A stretch of DNA of 64,000 nucleotides from UBA7657 sp049652985 (GTDB taxonomy: Bacteria > Pseudomonadota > Alphaproteobacteria > Micavibrionales > Micavibrionaceae). Both the position numbers and the translations under genes were made by a program. Below are positions 35,394 through 43,397 of the stretch, piece after piece; the stretch's first letter is position 1; the number at the start of each line of letters is the position of its first letter. Location: assembly GCA_049652985.1 (NCBI GenBank), contig JBASFK010000001.1:310001-374000 (forward strand). Reading direction: 5' to 3'. The notes under the pieces were generated by a model that ran no database searches, was not told where the DNA came from, and worked only from the letters and a program-made list of their open reading frames with translations.

Positions 35394-35471
35394 AAAACTT
35401 GAGCCCTCCTCCAGAATCGGCCCACGATCAGACTCACCAATACGAAACGATGAGTATGAATAGGTGAAGGC

Positions 35472-36275
35472 ATGACACAGCTCGCGCTCACAGAACTTCT
35501 CTCCGAACCCGTTCTTGAGAAAAATCCGTACAAACGGCAGGAACCGGAAACGCAACTGCCGGAGATTCAGAAAACCGAACTCCGCAAGCCCGCGCCTCCC
35601 GCGCGCGAGGAAGTTACGGAACAGGTCGAACAGGAAATTGTTGAAGAAGAAACCGTTGAAGAAACAATCGACGAGGACGAAGCCCCGAAACGCGAATTCC
35701 GCAAGGGCCGCCCGCGCAGCCAGAAATCCCGCGCCGCGATCCTGAAAGCGACCAACAGCCTGTTGCTGCACACCTCCGTGCAGGAGCTCAGCATCGAAGC
35801 CATCGCCAAACGCGCCAAGGTCGGTAAAACCACGATCTACCGCTGGTGGCCGAACAAGACCGCCGTGGTGATGGAAGCCCTCGCCGGCCAGCCGGCCATG
35901 AACACGCCCATGCCCACCGCGCGCAACAACACTGATGCCCTCGTCATGCAGCTTGAAAAGCTGATCCGCCTGCTTCACAGCAAAAACGGCCAGGTCATCG
36001 CCCAGCTCTTCAGCGAGGCCCAGGGCGACGAAAAATCGCAGGAGATTTTCGAAAACAGCTTCCTCTCCCCGCTCATGGACGCCATCAGCTTCAGCATCGA
36101 GGAAGGCTGTAAAAACGGCGAATTCCGCCCCATCGACACCAAAATGGCGCTGGACCTCCTCTGCGGGCCTATTTTCTTCCGCCTCATGGCCCACCCGCAC
36201 GAGTTCAACGAGGAGTTCGAGCAGACCTTCCCGCGCGGGGTCGTACGCCTGATCGCCAAAGAAAAACAAAGCTGA
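35472..36275 (+). CDS. TetR/AcrR family regulator with acidic N-terminal extension
   Basis: The 267-residue product has a TetR helix-turn-helix at about residues 85-135 (LSIEAIAKRAKVGKTTIYRW, then WPNKTAVVMEAL) and an all-helical ligand/dimer domain. Unusually, about 75 residues precede the DNA-binding domain, rich in Glu and Pro (EEVTEQVEQEIVEEETVEET). AGGTGAAGG upstream of ATG 35472 supports this long start. The ligand and targets are unknown; the next gene is an MscS channel in the same direction. Confidence 0.88.
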   Translation: MTQLALTELLSEPVLEKNPYKRQEPETQLPEIQKTELRKPAPPAREEVTEQVEQEIVEEETVEETIDEDEAPKREFRKGRPRSQKSRAAILKATNSLLLHTSVQELSIEAIAKRAKVGKTTIYRWWPNKTAVVMEALAGQPAMNTPMPTARNNTDALVMQLEKLIRLLHSKNGQVIAQLFSEAQGDEKSQEIFENSFLSPLMDAISFSIEEGCKNGEFRPIDTKMALDLLCGPIFFRLMAHPHEFNEEFEQTFPRGVVRLIAKEKQS

Positions 36276-36331
36276 AAATAAAGTCTCCGGACCGATTTTC
36301 TTTTGCCCCGTAATCCAATAATCTCTGGATT

Positions 36332-37621
36332 ATGGAGACGACCGGCGATTACAGCGAAATCACATACAACATCACCGCGTGGCTGAATAACCACCTGCTG
36401 ACCACCGACACCTTCATCCAGCTCGTCATGATCGTCTGCGCCTTCGTTCTGGGCGATGTTATCTACCGCCTGATCCGCGGCCGCATCACCGCCGCGATTG
36501 AAAAGGCGGAAATGCCCATCCGCATCAAGCGCACCGTTTCCGACCTGCAGAAACTCCTGATGCCGCTGCTGGCGCTGGCAATCCTCTTCGTCATCACGAT
36601 GCTCGCCCGCTCCGACATGATCGGCCTGCAGGCCAATCTCAATGACGGCGCGATGAAACTCCTGCTCGCCTGGATCGTCATCCGCTTCGCGCTGGAATTC
36701 GTTGAGAACAGTTTCGTCCGCAATATCATGACGGTGCTGATCCTGACGATCGCGGCCCTCAGTGTCTTCGGCATGCTGGATGAAACCACGGCGGCGCTCG
36801 ATGCCATCGGCTTCAGCTTCGGCAAGGTGCGCTTCTCGGCGCTCGCCCTCATCAAGGGTGCGATGTCGATCTTCATCCTGCTTTATCTCGCGCTGTTCGC
36901 CTCGACCTTTCTCGAGCGCCGCGTCCTGAAATCCAAGAGCCTGACGCGCTCCAGCCAGGTTCTCATCATCAAGGTCATGCGCGTCGTTTTGATCGTGTTC
37001 GCCATCCTCGTCGGCGTCACCAGCTCAGGGATAGACCTGTCGATCTTCACCGTATTCATGGGTACCGTCGGTCTCGGCGTCGGTTTCGGCCTTCAGAAAG
37101 TCGTGTCCAACCTTTTCTCCGGCATGCTGCTGCTCATGGATAAATCCATCTCGCCCGGCGACATCATCGAACTGGAAAATACGGGCACCTATGGCTGGGT
37201 CAACCACATGGCCGCCCGCTACACCGAGATCGTCACACGCGATAACAAATCCTACCTCATCCCGAACGAGGACTTCATCACCCAGCGCGTCATCAACTGG
37301 TCGCACGGCAACCGCCTCATCCGCCTCGATGTCAAATTCGGCGTCCATTCCGATTCCAACCCGCACGACGTCGCGCGCATCGCGCTCGAAGCCGCGAAGA
37401 AACCCGCGCGCGTGGTCGAAACGCCCGAGCCCACCTGCAACCTCGCCGAATTCGGCGAAAGCTCGCTCAACTTCGTGCTGTCCTTCTGGATCAAGGACGC
37501 CGAACAGGGCATCGGCAACATCAAGGGCGAATTGCTGCTGGCCCTCTGGGACGCCTTCAAGGCCAACAACATCCGCATCCCCTATCCCCACCGCGAAGTC
37601 TATATGCACAAGGCCGATTAA
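36332..37621 (+). CDS. MscS family mechanosensitive ion channel
   Basis: The 429-residue product has about five N-terminal membrane segments. The pore-lining MscS helix is FMGTVGLGVGFGLQKVVSNL, followed by the beta domain (MDKSISPGDIIELENTGTYG) and a C-terminal alpha/beta cytoplasmic domain. It should open under membrane tension to release solutes. It is longer than the minimal MscS because of the extra N-terminal helices. The same-strand TetR gene is 56 bases upstream. Confidence 0.92.
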   Translation: METTGDYSEITYNITAWLNNHLLTTDTFIQLVMIVCAFVLGDVIYRLIRGRITAAIEKAEMPIRIKRTVSDLQKLLMPLLALAILFVITMLARSDMIGLQANLNDGAMKLLLAWIVIRFALEFVENSFVRNIMTVLILTIAALSVFGMLDETTAALDAIGFSFGKVRFSALALIKGAMSIFILLYLALFASTFLERRVLKSKSLTRSSQVLIIKVMRVVLIVFAILVGVTSSGIDLSIFTVFMGTVGLGVGFGLQKVVSNLFSGMLLLMDKSISPGDIIELENTGTYGWVNHMAARYTEIVTRDNKSYLIPNEDFITQRVINWSHGNRLIRLDVKFGVHSDSNPHDVARIALEAAKKPARVVETPEPTCNLAEFGESSLNFVLSFWIKDAEQGIGNIKGELLLALWDAFKANNIRIPYPHREVYMHKAD

Positions 37622-37634
37622 GGTCTCTAAATTC

Positions 37635-37664
37635 TTGACATAATTATATAAAATGATCTACGGT
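37635..37664 (+). promoter_or_regulatory. Candidate sigma-70 promoter, TTGACA-N18-TACGGT
   Basis: A consensus -35 TTGACA (37635-37640) is followed by 18 bases and TACGGT (37659-37664), a weak -10. The -35 and the bases after it (TTGACATAA) repeat those of the two promoters at 60.6 and 61.2 kb. A small orphan gene begins at 37697. Confidence 0.4.
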
Positions 37665-37696
37665 TTGCCCCAGAATAATAATCAGGGAGTAAGAGC

Positions 37697-38023
37697 ATGG
37701 CGCAGGACACTCGTGAAACAGTACCCGTAAAGACAGAAACATTTAAACTGATTGTCAGCGGCACTTCTGCTGTAGATGATTTCGTGAGAGCGCATCTTTT
37801 AAAACCACCCGTTACATCTCCCCCCACAACAATCGTGATTGAAGAGGATATGCTTTTCCTAAGCGGTCCGAGAGAAATCGGGGCTGCTTTTGCAGCATCT
37901 AACTCCTTTAAAGGAATAAGAAGTGCTTTTGCGAACTTGGTGGCAAAGACAGATTCTGCCCCAGGCGAGAAATTTATTGAAGAACGCTCAGGCCCTTTGA
38001 CACTGCGTCTGGTCAAGACCTGA
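37697..38023 (+). CDS. Hypothetical 108-residue protein
   Basis: The small soluble product has no signal peptide or membrane segment and no recognised family. GGGAG nine bases before the ATG supports translation. Base composition is visibly AT-richer than the neighbouring mscS and trhO genes, and codon use differs. With its own promoter-like sequence it looks like a recently acquired or lineage-specific gene. Confidence 0.6.
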   Translation: MAQDTRETVPVKTETFKLIVSGTSAVDDFVRAHLLKPPVTSPPTTIVIEEDMLFLSGPREIGAAFAASNSFKGIRSAFANLVAKTDSAPGEKFIEERSGPLTLRLVKT

Positions 38024-38097
38024 ATGGAAACTCGTGACTGCGCCTGTGAATTAATGCTGATTTGAAAATTCGGGAAAAATCCCGTATATATCCGGCC

Positions 38098-38997
38098 ATG
38101 GATACTAAAGAGACCTATAAAATCGCAGCCTTTTATCGCTTCGTGCCCGTGGAGGATATCGACTCTCTCCGCGCAGAAATCGTCGCCTTCTCCAAAATAC
38201 TGGACAGCATGTGTGGCACGATTTTGCTAGCCCCCGAAGGCATCAACGCCACCATCGGCGCGAAGCCCGAAGCCCTCGATCAGATGATCGACTTCCTCGA
38301 CGCCCGCCTCGGCATCAGACAGGGCGAGCTGAAATATTCCGAAAGCACCGGCACACCCTTTAACCGCTTCAAGGTCCGTCCGAAAAAAGAAATTATCACC
38401 ATGCGCCGCCCGGAGGCCAACCCGAATATCCGCGCCGGCCAATATGTCGAGGCTGCCGACTGGAACGCGCTCATCACCGACCCTGATGTCACGCTCATCG
38501 ACACGCGCAATATCTACGAAACCGAAATCGGCATTTTCAAAAACGCGCTCGATCCGAAACTGAATACCTTCACCGAATTCCCCGCATGGGTCGAAAAAAA
38601 TCTCGACCCGAAAAAGCACAAAAAAGTCGCCATGTTCTGCACCGGCGGCATCCGCTGTGAAAAAGCCTCCAGCTATATGCTCGCCGCCGGGTTCGAAAAC
38701 GTCTACCACCTCAAAGGCGGCATTTTAAAATACCTCGAAACCATCCCGGCGGATAAAAGCCAATGGGACGGCGCCTGCTTCGTGTTTGATAAACGCGTCT
38801 CCGTCGTTCACGGGCTGGAGGAAGGCCGCCACACCATCTGCCACGGCTGCCGCGAGCCACTCTCACCCGAAGACACAAACCACGAAAAATATGAAGAGGG
38901 CGTTTCATGCGCGCACTGCGCCGACGCCCTCACGGATGAGCGCGCCGCGAGCTTGCGCATGCGTCATAAGCATTATCATGAAAGATATAGCGGCTAG
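38098..38997 (+). CDS. trhO: Rhodanese-type tRNA U34 hydroxylase TrhO
   Basis: The 299-residue YceA/TrhO protein makes 5-hydroxyuridine in tRNA wobble position 34. It has an acylphosphatase-like N-terminal domain (TILLAPEGINATIGAKPEAL), then a rhodanese domain with the active-site loop FCTGGIRCEKASSYML, and a C-terminal Cys-rich tail (ICHGCREPLSP, CAHC). ATG 38098 is chosen over TTG 38062. The stop overlaps the convergent CnrX-like gene by four bases. Confidence 0.93.
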   Translation: MDTKETYKIAAFYRFVPVEDIDSLRAEIVAFSKILDSMCGTILLAPEGINATIGAKPEALDQMIDFLDARLGIRQGELKYSESTGTPFNRFKVRPKKEIITMRRPEANPNIRAGQYVEAADWNALITDPDVTLIDTRNIYETEIGIFKNALDPKLNTFTEFPAWVEKNLDPKKHKKVAMFCTGGIRCEKASSYMLAAGFENVYHLKGGILKYLETIPADKSQWDGACFVFDKRVSVVHGLEEGRHTICHGCREPLSPEDTNHEKYEEGVSCAHCADALTDERAASLRMRHKHYHERYSG

Positions 38998-39479
38998 TCA
39001 GCCTTCTGCTCGCCTTCAGGTTTCGGCGGCATGTTGTGCGGGCTCTTGGGGCCATGGCGGCCCTTCCACGCAAATGAATTCGCGACCTGGTCCGCCAGTT
39101 TCTTGCGGTCTTCCGGCGGCAGCTGTGCCAGCAATTCCTTCGTCGATTTCGTCTTTTTCTTGGAAATCAAATCCTGCACACCGCGGATGCGCGCAACCGC
39201 CTCGTCGAACGCCTTCGGGTCGAATTCGTCGGCCCGTACAACATCGGCCAGGTAATTCCTGTTATCCATCGACTGGCGCATGGTCGAGCCCATATCTTTC
39301 CACGTATCCTGGAACATCTTGGTTACCAGCTCCTGCGAAGGCTTCGAAAGTCCCTCCTTCATTTTCTCCCACGGCATATCCTTGCCGCGCTTGTCCATCA
39401 CCATACCGCCGAGCGCGCCCGCTAGCAGCACGTTCGCGAGAATGGAAATTGTGAAAAATATCTTCAGGTTCTTATTCAT
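38994..39479 (-). CDS. Periplasmic metal-sensor-like protein (CnrX/ZraP type)
   Basis: The 161-residue product has one N-terminal membrane segment (FFTISILANVLLAGALGGMV) and a helical periplasmic domain rich in Lys/Glu/Met. A heavy-metal-resistance style LLAQLPPEDRKKLADQVAN lies near the end. Such proteins sense metal or envelope stress together with an anti-sigma factor. Its ATG overlaps the stop of the anti-sigma-like gene (ATGA), and an ECF sigma gene precedes that. The His/Lys-rich C-terminus could bind metal. Confidence 0.75.
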   Translation of the reverse strand: MNKNLKIFFTISILANVLLAGALGGMVMDKRGKDMPWEKMKEGLSKPSQELVTKMFQDTWKDMGSTMRQSMDNRNYLADVVRADEFDPKAFDEAVARIRGVQDLISKKKTKSTKELLAQLPPEDRKKLADQVANSFAWKGRHGPKSPHNMPPKPEGEQKAD

Positions 39480-39799
39480 TGGAACTCTCCGTAATCAACA
39501 CTGAGGTCTGCCGTGACAAAAGAAGAAAGATTCGCATGTACCACCGTCTGCGTCATCGCCTGCTCGTTCGCAAAATAAACGCCGGTATAAACGCCGATCA
39601 TCAAAACCACCACCATCGCGAAAGCGGGCTGCGGTATGACGAAAATCTCCGACATCACGCGCTGGAACGCCGCCCATGTGAAACCTTTCTCGGTGCCGCG
39701 CGGTTTCGCGGCCTCGATGATCCGGTACGCCAGGTTGGTCGGCGGCTCCGGCACATATCTCGTTCTTAATAAATTCTCAAATTGCGTATCTTCAAGCAT
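39476..39799 (-). CDS. Short membrane protein, probable anti-sigma factor
   Basis: The 107-residue product has a cytoplasmic N-terminal half of about 55 residues, one membrane helix (PAFAMVVVLMIGVYTGVYFA) and a short periplasmic tail. Its start overlaps the ECF sigma stop by eight bases and its stop overlaps the CnrX-like gene. Size, topology and position are those of CnrY/NrsF-like anti-sigma factors. No Zn-binding H-x3-C-x2-C motif is visible, so the assignment is by context. Confidence 0.65.
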   Translation of the reverse strand: MLEDTQFENLLRTRYVPEPPTNLAYRIIEAAKPRGTEKGFTWAAFQRVMSEIFVIPQPAFAMVVVLMIGVYTGVYFANEQAMTQTVVHANLSSFVTADLSVDYGEFQ

Positions 39800-40397
39800 A
39801 GCTCTGCCTCTTTCCAGGTTCGGTTACAATAACCCCCCGTTTGGATAATTCCTCCTTGAGCGCCCCCTTGGCCCGGACTAACAAAGACTCGAGCGCTTTC
39901 ACGCTCACGCCCATGATGTCAGCCGCCTCGCGGTTGCTCACGCCCTCGTAAAAACATAAATTCAGCGCCGTCTTCTGGCGCTCCGGCAACGACTGGATCG
40001 CGTTCTCCAGCGCGCCCTGCCTTTGCTTCTCGTATAATTCCGTTTCCTGGCTGTCGCGCGTATCGGCAAACACATCGATCACATCGCCAACCGCCACGGC
40101 CTTCTTCCGGCGCATCTTGTCGATCGCCAGGTTGGTGACGATCCGGTAAAACCACGTCGAGAACTTCGCGCCCCGGCTGGGGTCCCAGCTTTCCGGCTTG
40201 CTCCAGAGCTTTAAAAAAGCTTCCTGCACGATATCCTCTGACTCCTGTGTGTCCGCGCACATGCGGTATGCCGCCGCGTGAAATTTTTTAACATGCCGGT
40301 TCACGAGGGCGGCGAAAGCCCGCTGGTCTCCGCGCTGAATGCGCACCAGCAGGCCTTCATCCGTTTCGTTCTCGAAATCCCCCATGGCGTAGGCCAT
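39792..40397 (-). CDS. ECF-type RNA polymerase sigma factor
   Basis: The 201-residue product has region 2 (RGDQRAFAALVNRHVKKFHA, ESEDIVQEAFLKLW, FSTWFYRIVTNLAIDKMR) and region 4 (LPERQKTALNLCFYEGVSNR, EAADIMGVSVKALESLLVRA). It is the first gene of a sigma/anti-sigma/sensor set and lies 24 bases after an EF-hand gene. The ATG at 40385 is an alternative start. A GC-rich hairpin (40400-40415) sits immediately before ATG 40397 and could affect translation. Confidence 0.93.
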   Translation of the reverse strand: MAYAMGDFENETDEGLLVRIQRGDQRAFAALVNRHVKKFHAAAYRMCADTQESEDIVQEAFLKLWSKPESWDPSRGAKFSTWFYRIVTNLAIDKMRRKKAVAVGDVIDVFADTRDSQETELYEKQRQGALENAIQSLPERQKTALNLCFYEGVSNREAADIMGVSVKALESLLVRAKGALKEELSKRGVIVTEPGKRQSYA

Positions 40398-40421
40398 AAC
40401 CGGCCGCGAGGCCGGGCTCCG

Positions 40422-40766
40422 TTATTGTGCTGGCGGCGTTTCAGCGGGAACATCAGCGGGTGCTTCAGCAGCAGGTGCGCCTTCAGCGTCCTTCTTGCCG
40501 TGCATTTCCTTTCTCTTTTCTTTCCACTCGGCCTTCTTGGCGTCGCTTTCTTCTTTGCTGATCTTGCCGTCGCTGTTGGTGTCGAATTCGGCAAAGCGCT
40601 GCTCATGCATCGCCAGGAATTCGGCTTTGGAAATCGCGCCGTCCTTGTCGGTGTCGAATTTTTCAATGAAGCTCTGGTGATGCGGCTTGCCGTCCGTGCT
40701 TTCTTCCGCCATCGCGGGAGAAGTCAAAGCAAACGCTGCAGCGCTGAACATCAATAATTTTTTCAT
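40422..40766 (-). CDS. Secreted EF-hand calcium-binding protein
   Basis: The 114-residue product has a signal peptide (cleavage near AMAEE) and two canonical EF-hand loops: DTDKDGAISKAE and DTNSDGKISKEE. A Lys/Glu-rich helix and an Ala/Pro-rich tail follow. It is probably a periplasmic Ca sensor or buffer. The ECF sigma gene follows 24 bases downstream, so it is likely part of that stress-response group. Confidence 0.85.
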   Translation of the reverse strand: MKKLLMFSAAAFALTSPAMAEESTDGKPHHQSFIEKFDTDKDGAISKAEFLAMHEQRFAEFDTNSDGKISKEESDAKKAEWKEKRKEMHGKKDAEGAPAAEAPADVPAETPPAQ

Positions 40767-40833
40767 GACCTGTTCCTTTATCTTGTTGGTAACCGTTTAC
40801 TAATATATCTACGCGTCCGGCGGGCAGACCCTG

Positions 40834-40847
40834 CGGAAAAATTTCCG
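40834..40847. other. CGGAAA-AA-TTTCCG palindrome upstream of the EF-hand gene
   Basis: Two perfect 6-base arms flank AA in the 125-base gap between the EF-hand gene and the AMIN lipoprotein gene. It may be a regulator site for the EF-hand/ECF group. On the minus strand GGAACC stands just before it and GTCT after it, weakly like an ECF promoter. Confidence 0.3.
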
Positions 40848-40891
40848 GGTTCCCGACCGTTCCATACCCCTGGAATGTAAAGAAAATAGAC

Positions 40892-41647
40892 CTAAAGCGG
40901 GGCCACGTCAAAGACGATCCGGTGCCCATAGGTTTCGTTGGGCTCCAGAGCGCTGCTCATGGTCAGTTTCGCCGCTTTTTTGAGCTCCACCGCCAATGTC
41001 ACCCCGCCCCCGGCCGAAGGCCTCGCGGTATAACCGCTGATGACCGGGTTGCCGCTGAAGCTCCCCTGCAGCCCCGCCGTCCATCCCGATTGCGGCAGGT
41101 CGATGATCAGCAGCTTTTCCTGGTTGTCGAGATCAGAGGAAAATTTCGCGGGCGCGCTCACGTCCAGCACAATCCGTACCTTGTCCGGGTGCTCGCCCAC
41201 CCGTACGCCCATAACTGACGAAGTGGGAGGCGGCGCAGCAGCCGCTTGCGGCTGAATGGCGGGCGTGGCAACGGGAAGAGTCGCCGTCTGGGTTATTGCC
41301 ACAGGCTCGGCCGGTTTATGCTGCGGCACTATTTTCTGCAGATCGCTCCGCAGCCCTGCGACTTCGTTCTCCAGCCGCACGATGCGCACATCCGTGCCTT
41401 TGTTGATTTCTTCCGCGGTCGGTGTGGTCGTATAACGGTGCCTGCTGCTTGTATCCGCGGGATCGACCTGCTGCCGCGCCGCCATATGCGCGGCCAGCGG
41501 GTCATTCTCGCCGTCCACGACCGCATTATCCTCGGCCTTCAGGAGTTTTTCGGTTCCCCTGTTTCCCGGGTACCCGCCTGAGTGCTGGCACCCGGCGAGG
41601 GTCAGGACTGCAATGACGGCGATAATAGGCGAACGCGCGAATGTCAT
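40892..41647 (-). CDS. AMIN-domain lipoprotein
   Basis: The 251-residue product has a lipobox TLAGC and a coiled-coil segment (VRIVRLENEVAGLRSDLQKI). A Pro/Ala-rich linker follows, then a C-terminal AMIN domain (VRVGEHPDKVRIVLDVSAPA, ending in GHRIVFDVAPL). AMIN domains target envelope proteins to peptidoglycan or to division and transport complexes. No catalytic domain is attached, so it is likely a structural or recruiting factor. Confidence 0.8.
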   Translation of the reverse strand: MTFARSPIIAVIAVLTLAGCQHSGGYPGNRGTEKLLKAEDNAVVDGENDPLAAHMAARQQVDPADTSSRHRYTTTPTAEEINKGTDVRIVRLENEVAGLRSDLQKIVPQHKPAEPVAITQTATLPVATPAIQPQAAAAPPPTSSVMGVRVGEHPDKVRIVLDVSAPAKFSSDLDNQEKLLIIDLPQSGWTAGLQGSFSGNPVISGYTARPSAGGGVTLAVELKKAAKLTMSSALEPNETYGHRIVFDVAPL

Positions 41648-41692
41648 GACTTCATTTTAGGAAAATGCCGCCCGAAGCGATAGGACGCGGGG

Positions 41693-42763
41693 TTAATTAT
41701 CCACACCGGAGGCAAAACGCGAAAACAGGCGGATATAATATTCCGAGCGCTCCGACATCGCCATATGCACGAACAGCAGGATAACCCACCCGCCTGTCAT
41801 GAATATCTGCGGCGCCCCGGCCAGTATCCCGAAATAACCGATGCCCCCCAAGACGAACCCGAGCAGCAGGATCATCGCCGTCGAGCGGCCCACCGGCACG
41901 CCCGCATGGATAAAGTGGTGATGGAAATGCCCCCGGTCCGCCGAGAACGGGTGATGCCCTTCGCGCACGCGCCGGTAAAACTGCCCGCACGCATCAATAA
42001 CGGGCAGCGCAACAATCCACGCGACCGAAATCGGGACGATCACCGGCTCCGTATGCTGCGTCAGCACGATACAGAACCACGCGAGCACAAGACCGAGGCC
42101 AAGGCTCCCGGAATCACCGAGAAACACGAACGCCTTATCTCTTAAAGGATGACGCATGTTGTAAAACAAAAAACCCGCCAGCGCACCCAGCAGCGGCATC
42201 ATCGGCATCGCCGCATGCGCGTCATGGGCAATAATGCACGCCAGCACCAGCCAGCCGAGCACGACAAAACTTTTCCCCGCAGCCAGTCCGTCCAGCCCGT
42301 CCATCAAATTGATCGAATTCACCAGCAGCGCCACCGCCGCGATGGAAAACGGAATACTCATCCAGCCAAGACGAACTTCTCCGAAACCGAACATATCGCC
42401 CAGCGTATAAATTTGCGCGCCGCCGAAAATCACCACCAGCGCCGCCGCTGAAATCTGCACGCCAAATTTGAACCACGCGCGAAGCGGCACGAAATCATCA
42501 ATCGCCCCCGTCACCAAAATCATGATCAGCGCGATAAAAAGAAAACCGTAAATCTCGAGGTCGCCCCCCAGCAGCAACACCGCCGCCATAAAAAGGGGAA
42601 GAATGACCAACCCGCCGATCGGCGGCACGGCGTCGTCATGCTGCTTGCGCCCGCCCGGCTCGTCCACGAGACCGATCTTCAGCGCGAACAACCGCGCCGG
42701 CGGGATAAGCGCCAGCACCACGAGAAAAGCCGCCAAAGCTGAAAGGAAAAGGCCAAATGTCAT
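41693..42763 (-). CDS. WecA/TagO-type undecaprenyl-phosphate sugar-1-P transferase
   Basis: The 356-residue polytopic protein belongs to the MraY/WecA family. It has the Asp motifs GAIDDF and NLMDGLDGLAAG, the FLGDSGSLGLGLVL block and the His motif HHPFSADRGHFHHHFI. The last favours WecA (GlcNAc-1-P) over MraY. It would start O-antigen or another lipid-linked glycan on the cytoplasmic face. About ten membrane segments are visible. No other glycan genes adjoin it. Confidence 0.9.
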   Translation of the reverse strand: MTFGLFLSALAAFLVVLALIPPARLFALKIGLVDEPGGRKQHDDAVPPIGGLVILPLFMAAVLLLGGDLEIYGFLFIALIMILVTGAIDDFVPLRAWFKFGVQISAAALVVIFGGAQIYTLGDMFGFGEVRLGWMSIPFSIAAVALLVNSINLMDGLDGLAAGKSFVVLGWLVLACIIAHDAHAAMPMMPLLGALAGFLFYNMRHPLRDKAFVFLGDSGSLGLGLVLAWFCIVLTQHTEPVIVPISVAWIVALPVIDACGQFYRRVREGHHPFSADRGHFHHHFIHAGVPVGRSTAMILLLGFVLGGIGYFGILAGAPQIFMTGGWVILLFVHMAMSERSEYYIRLFSRFASGVDN

Positions 42764-42860
42764 GCAGGAGGTGTTTTAGCACGAATAAAAACGGATTTTT
42801 AGCCTATATTTTTTGCCCAAGGACTTTATACTTCGGGGCGTCTCATCATAAAGGCCTTAT

Positions 42861-43397
42861 ATGAGTGAAAACGACGACAGGGAGCTGATTAAACGAGCCC
42901 AGTCCGGCGATACCGGCGCCTTCGAGGCGTTGGTAAACAGGCATTATGAGACGATGTTCAGGATGGCTTACAAATTTTCCGGCAACCGGCAGGACGCCGA
43001 AGACATCACCCAGGAATCCTGCCTCCGCCTCGCCCGGGGGCTGCATAGTTTCAAGGGCGAGTCGGCTTTCACGTCGTGGCTTTACCGCCTCGTCGTCAAC
43101 ACCGGCAAAGACTGGTACCGCTCGAATAACCGCCATCCCAAAAGCGACGAAGGCCTCGAAACCGCGCAGGTCTCCGCAAAAAGCGAGGACCAGCTCTACG
43201 CGAAACAGGTCATCGCTGCCGTTTACGATCTGCCCGAAGGCGAGCGCGACGCGCTGCTGCTCGTAATGTCTGAAGGTTTATCGCACAAAGAGGCTGGAAA
43301 AATTCTCGGCTGCAAGGAAAGCACAATTTCATGGCGCATCCACGAGGCCCGCAAAAAACTCGGCGCCCTTTTCGAAAAGGAGCAGAAATATGGATGA
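42861..43397 (+). CDS. ECF-type RNA polymerase sigma factor
   Basis: The 178-residue product has region 2 (SGDTGAFEALVNRHYETMFR, DAEDITQESCLRLARG, FTSWLYRLVVNTGKDWYR) and region 4 (LPEGERDALLLVMSEGLSHK, EAGKILGCKESTISWRIHEA). It overlaps the following VWA-protein gene by eight bases, so the two form a coupled pair in which the second product likely acts as membrane regulator. Confidence 0.93.
   Translation: MSENDDRELIKRAQSGDTGAFEALVNRHYETMFRMAYKFSGNRQDAEDITQESCLRLARGLHSFKGESAFTSWLYRLVVNTGKDWYRSNNRHPKSDEGLETAQVSAKSEDQLYAKQVIAAVYDLPEGERDALLLVMSEGLSHKEAGKILGCKESTISWRIHEARKKLGALFEKEQKYG

Noticed and set aside
40400..40415. GC hairpin before the ECF sigma start as a terminator of the EF-hand gene
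   Set aside because: The stem is followed by the sigma start codon rather than a T-tract; it may affect translation but not clearly termination.
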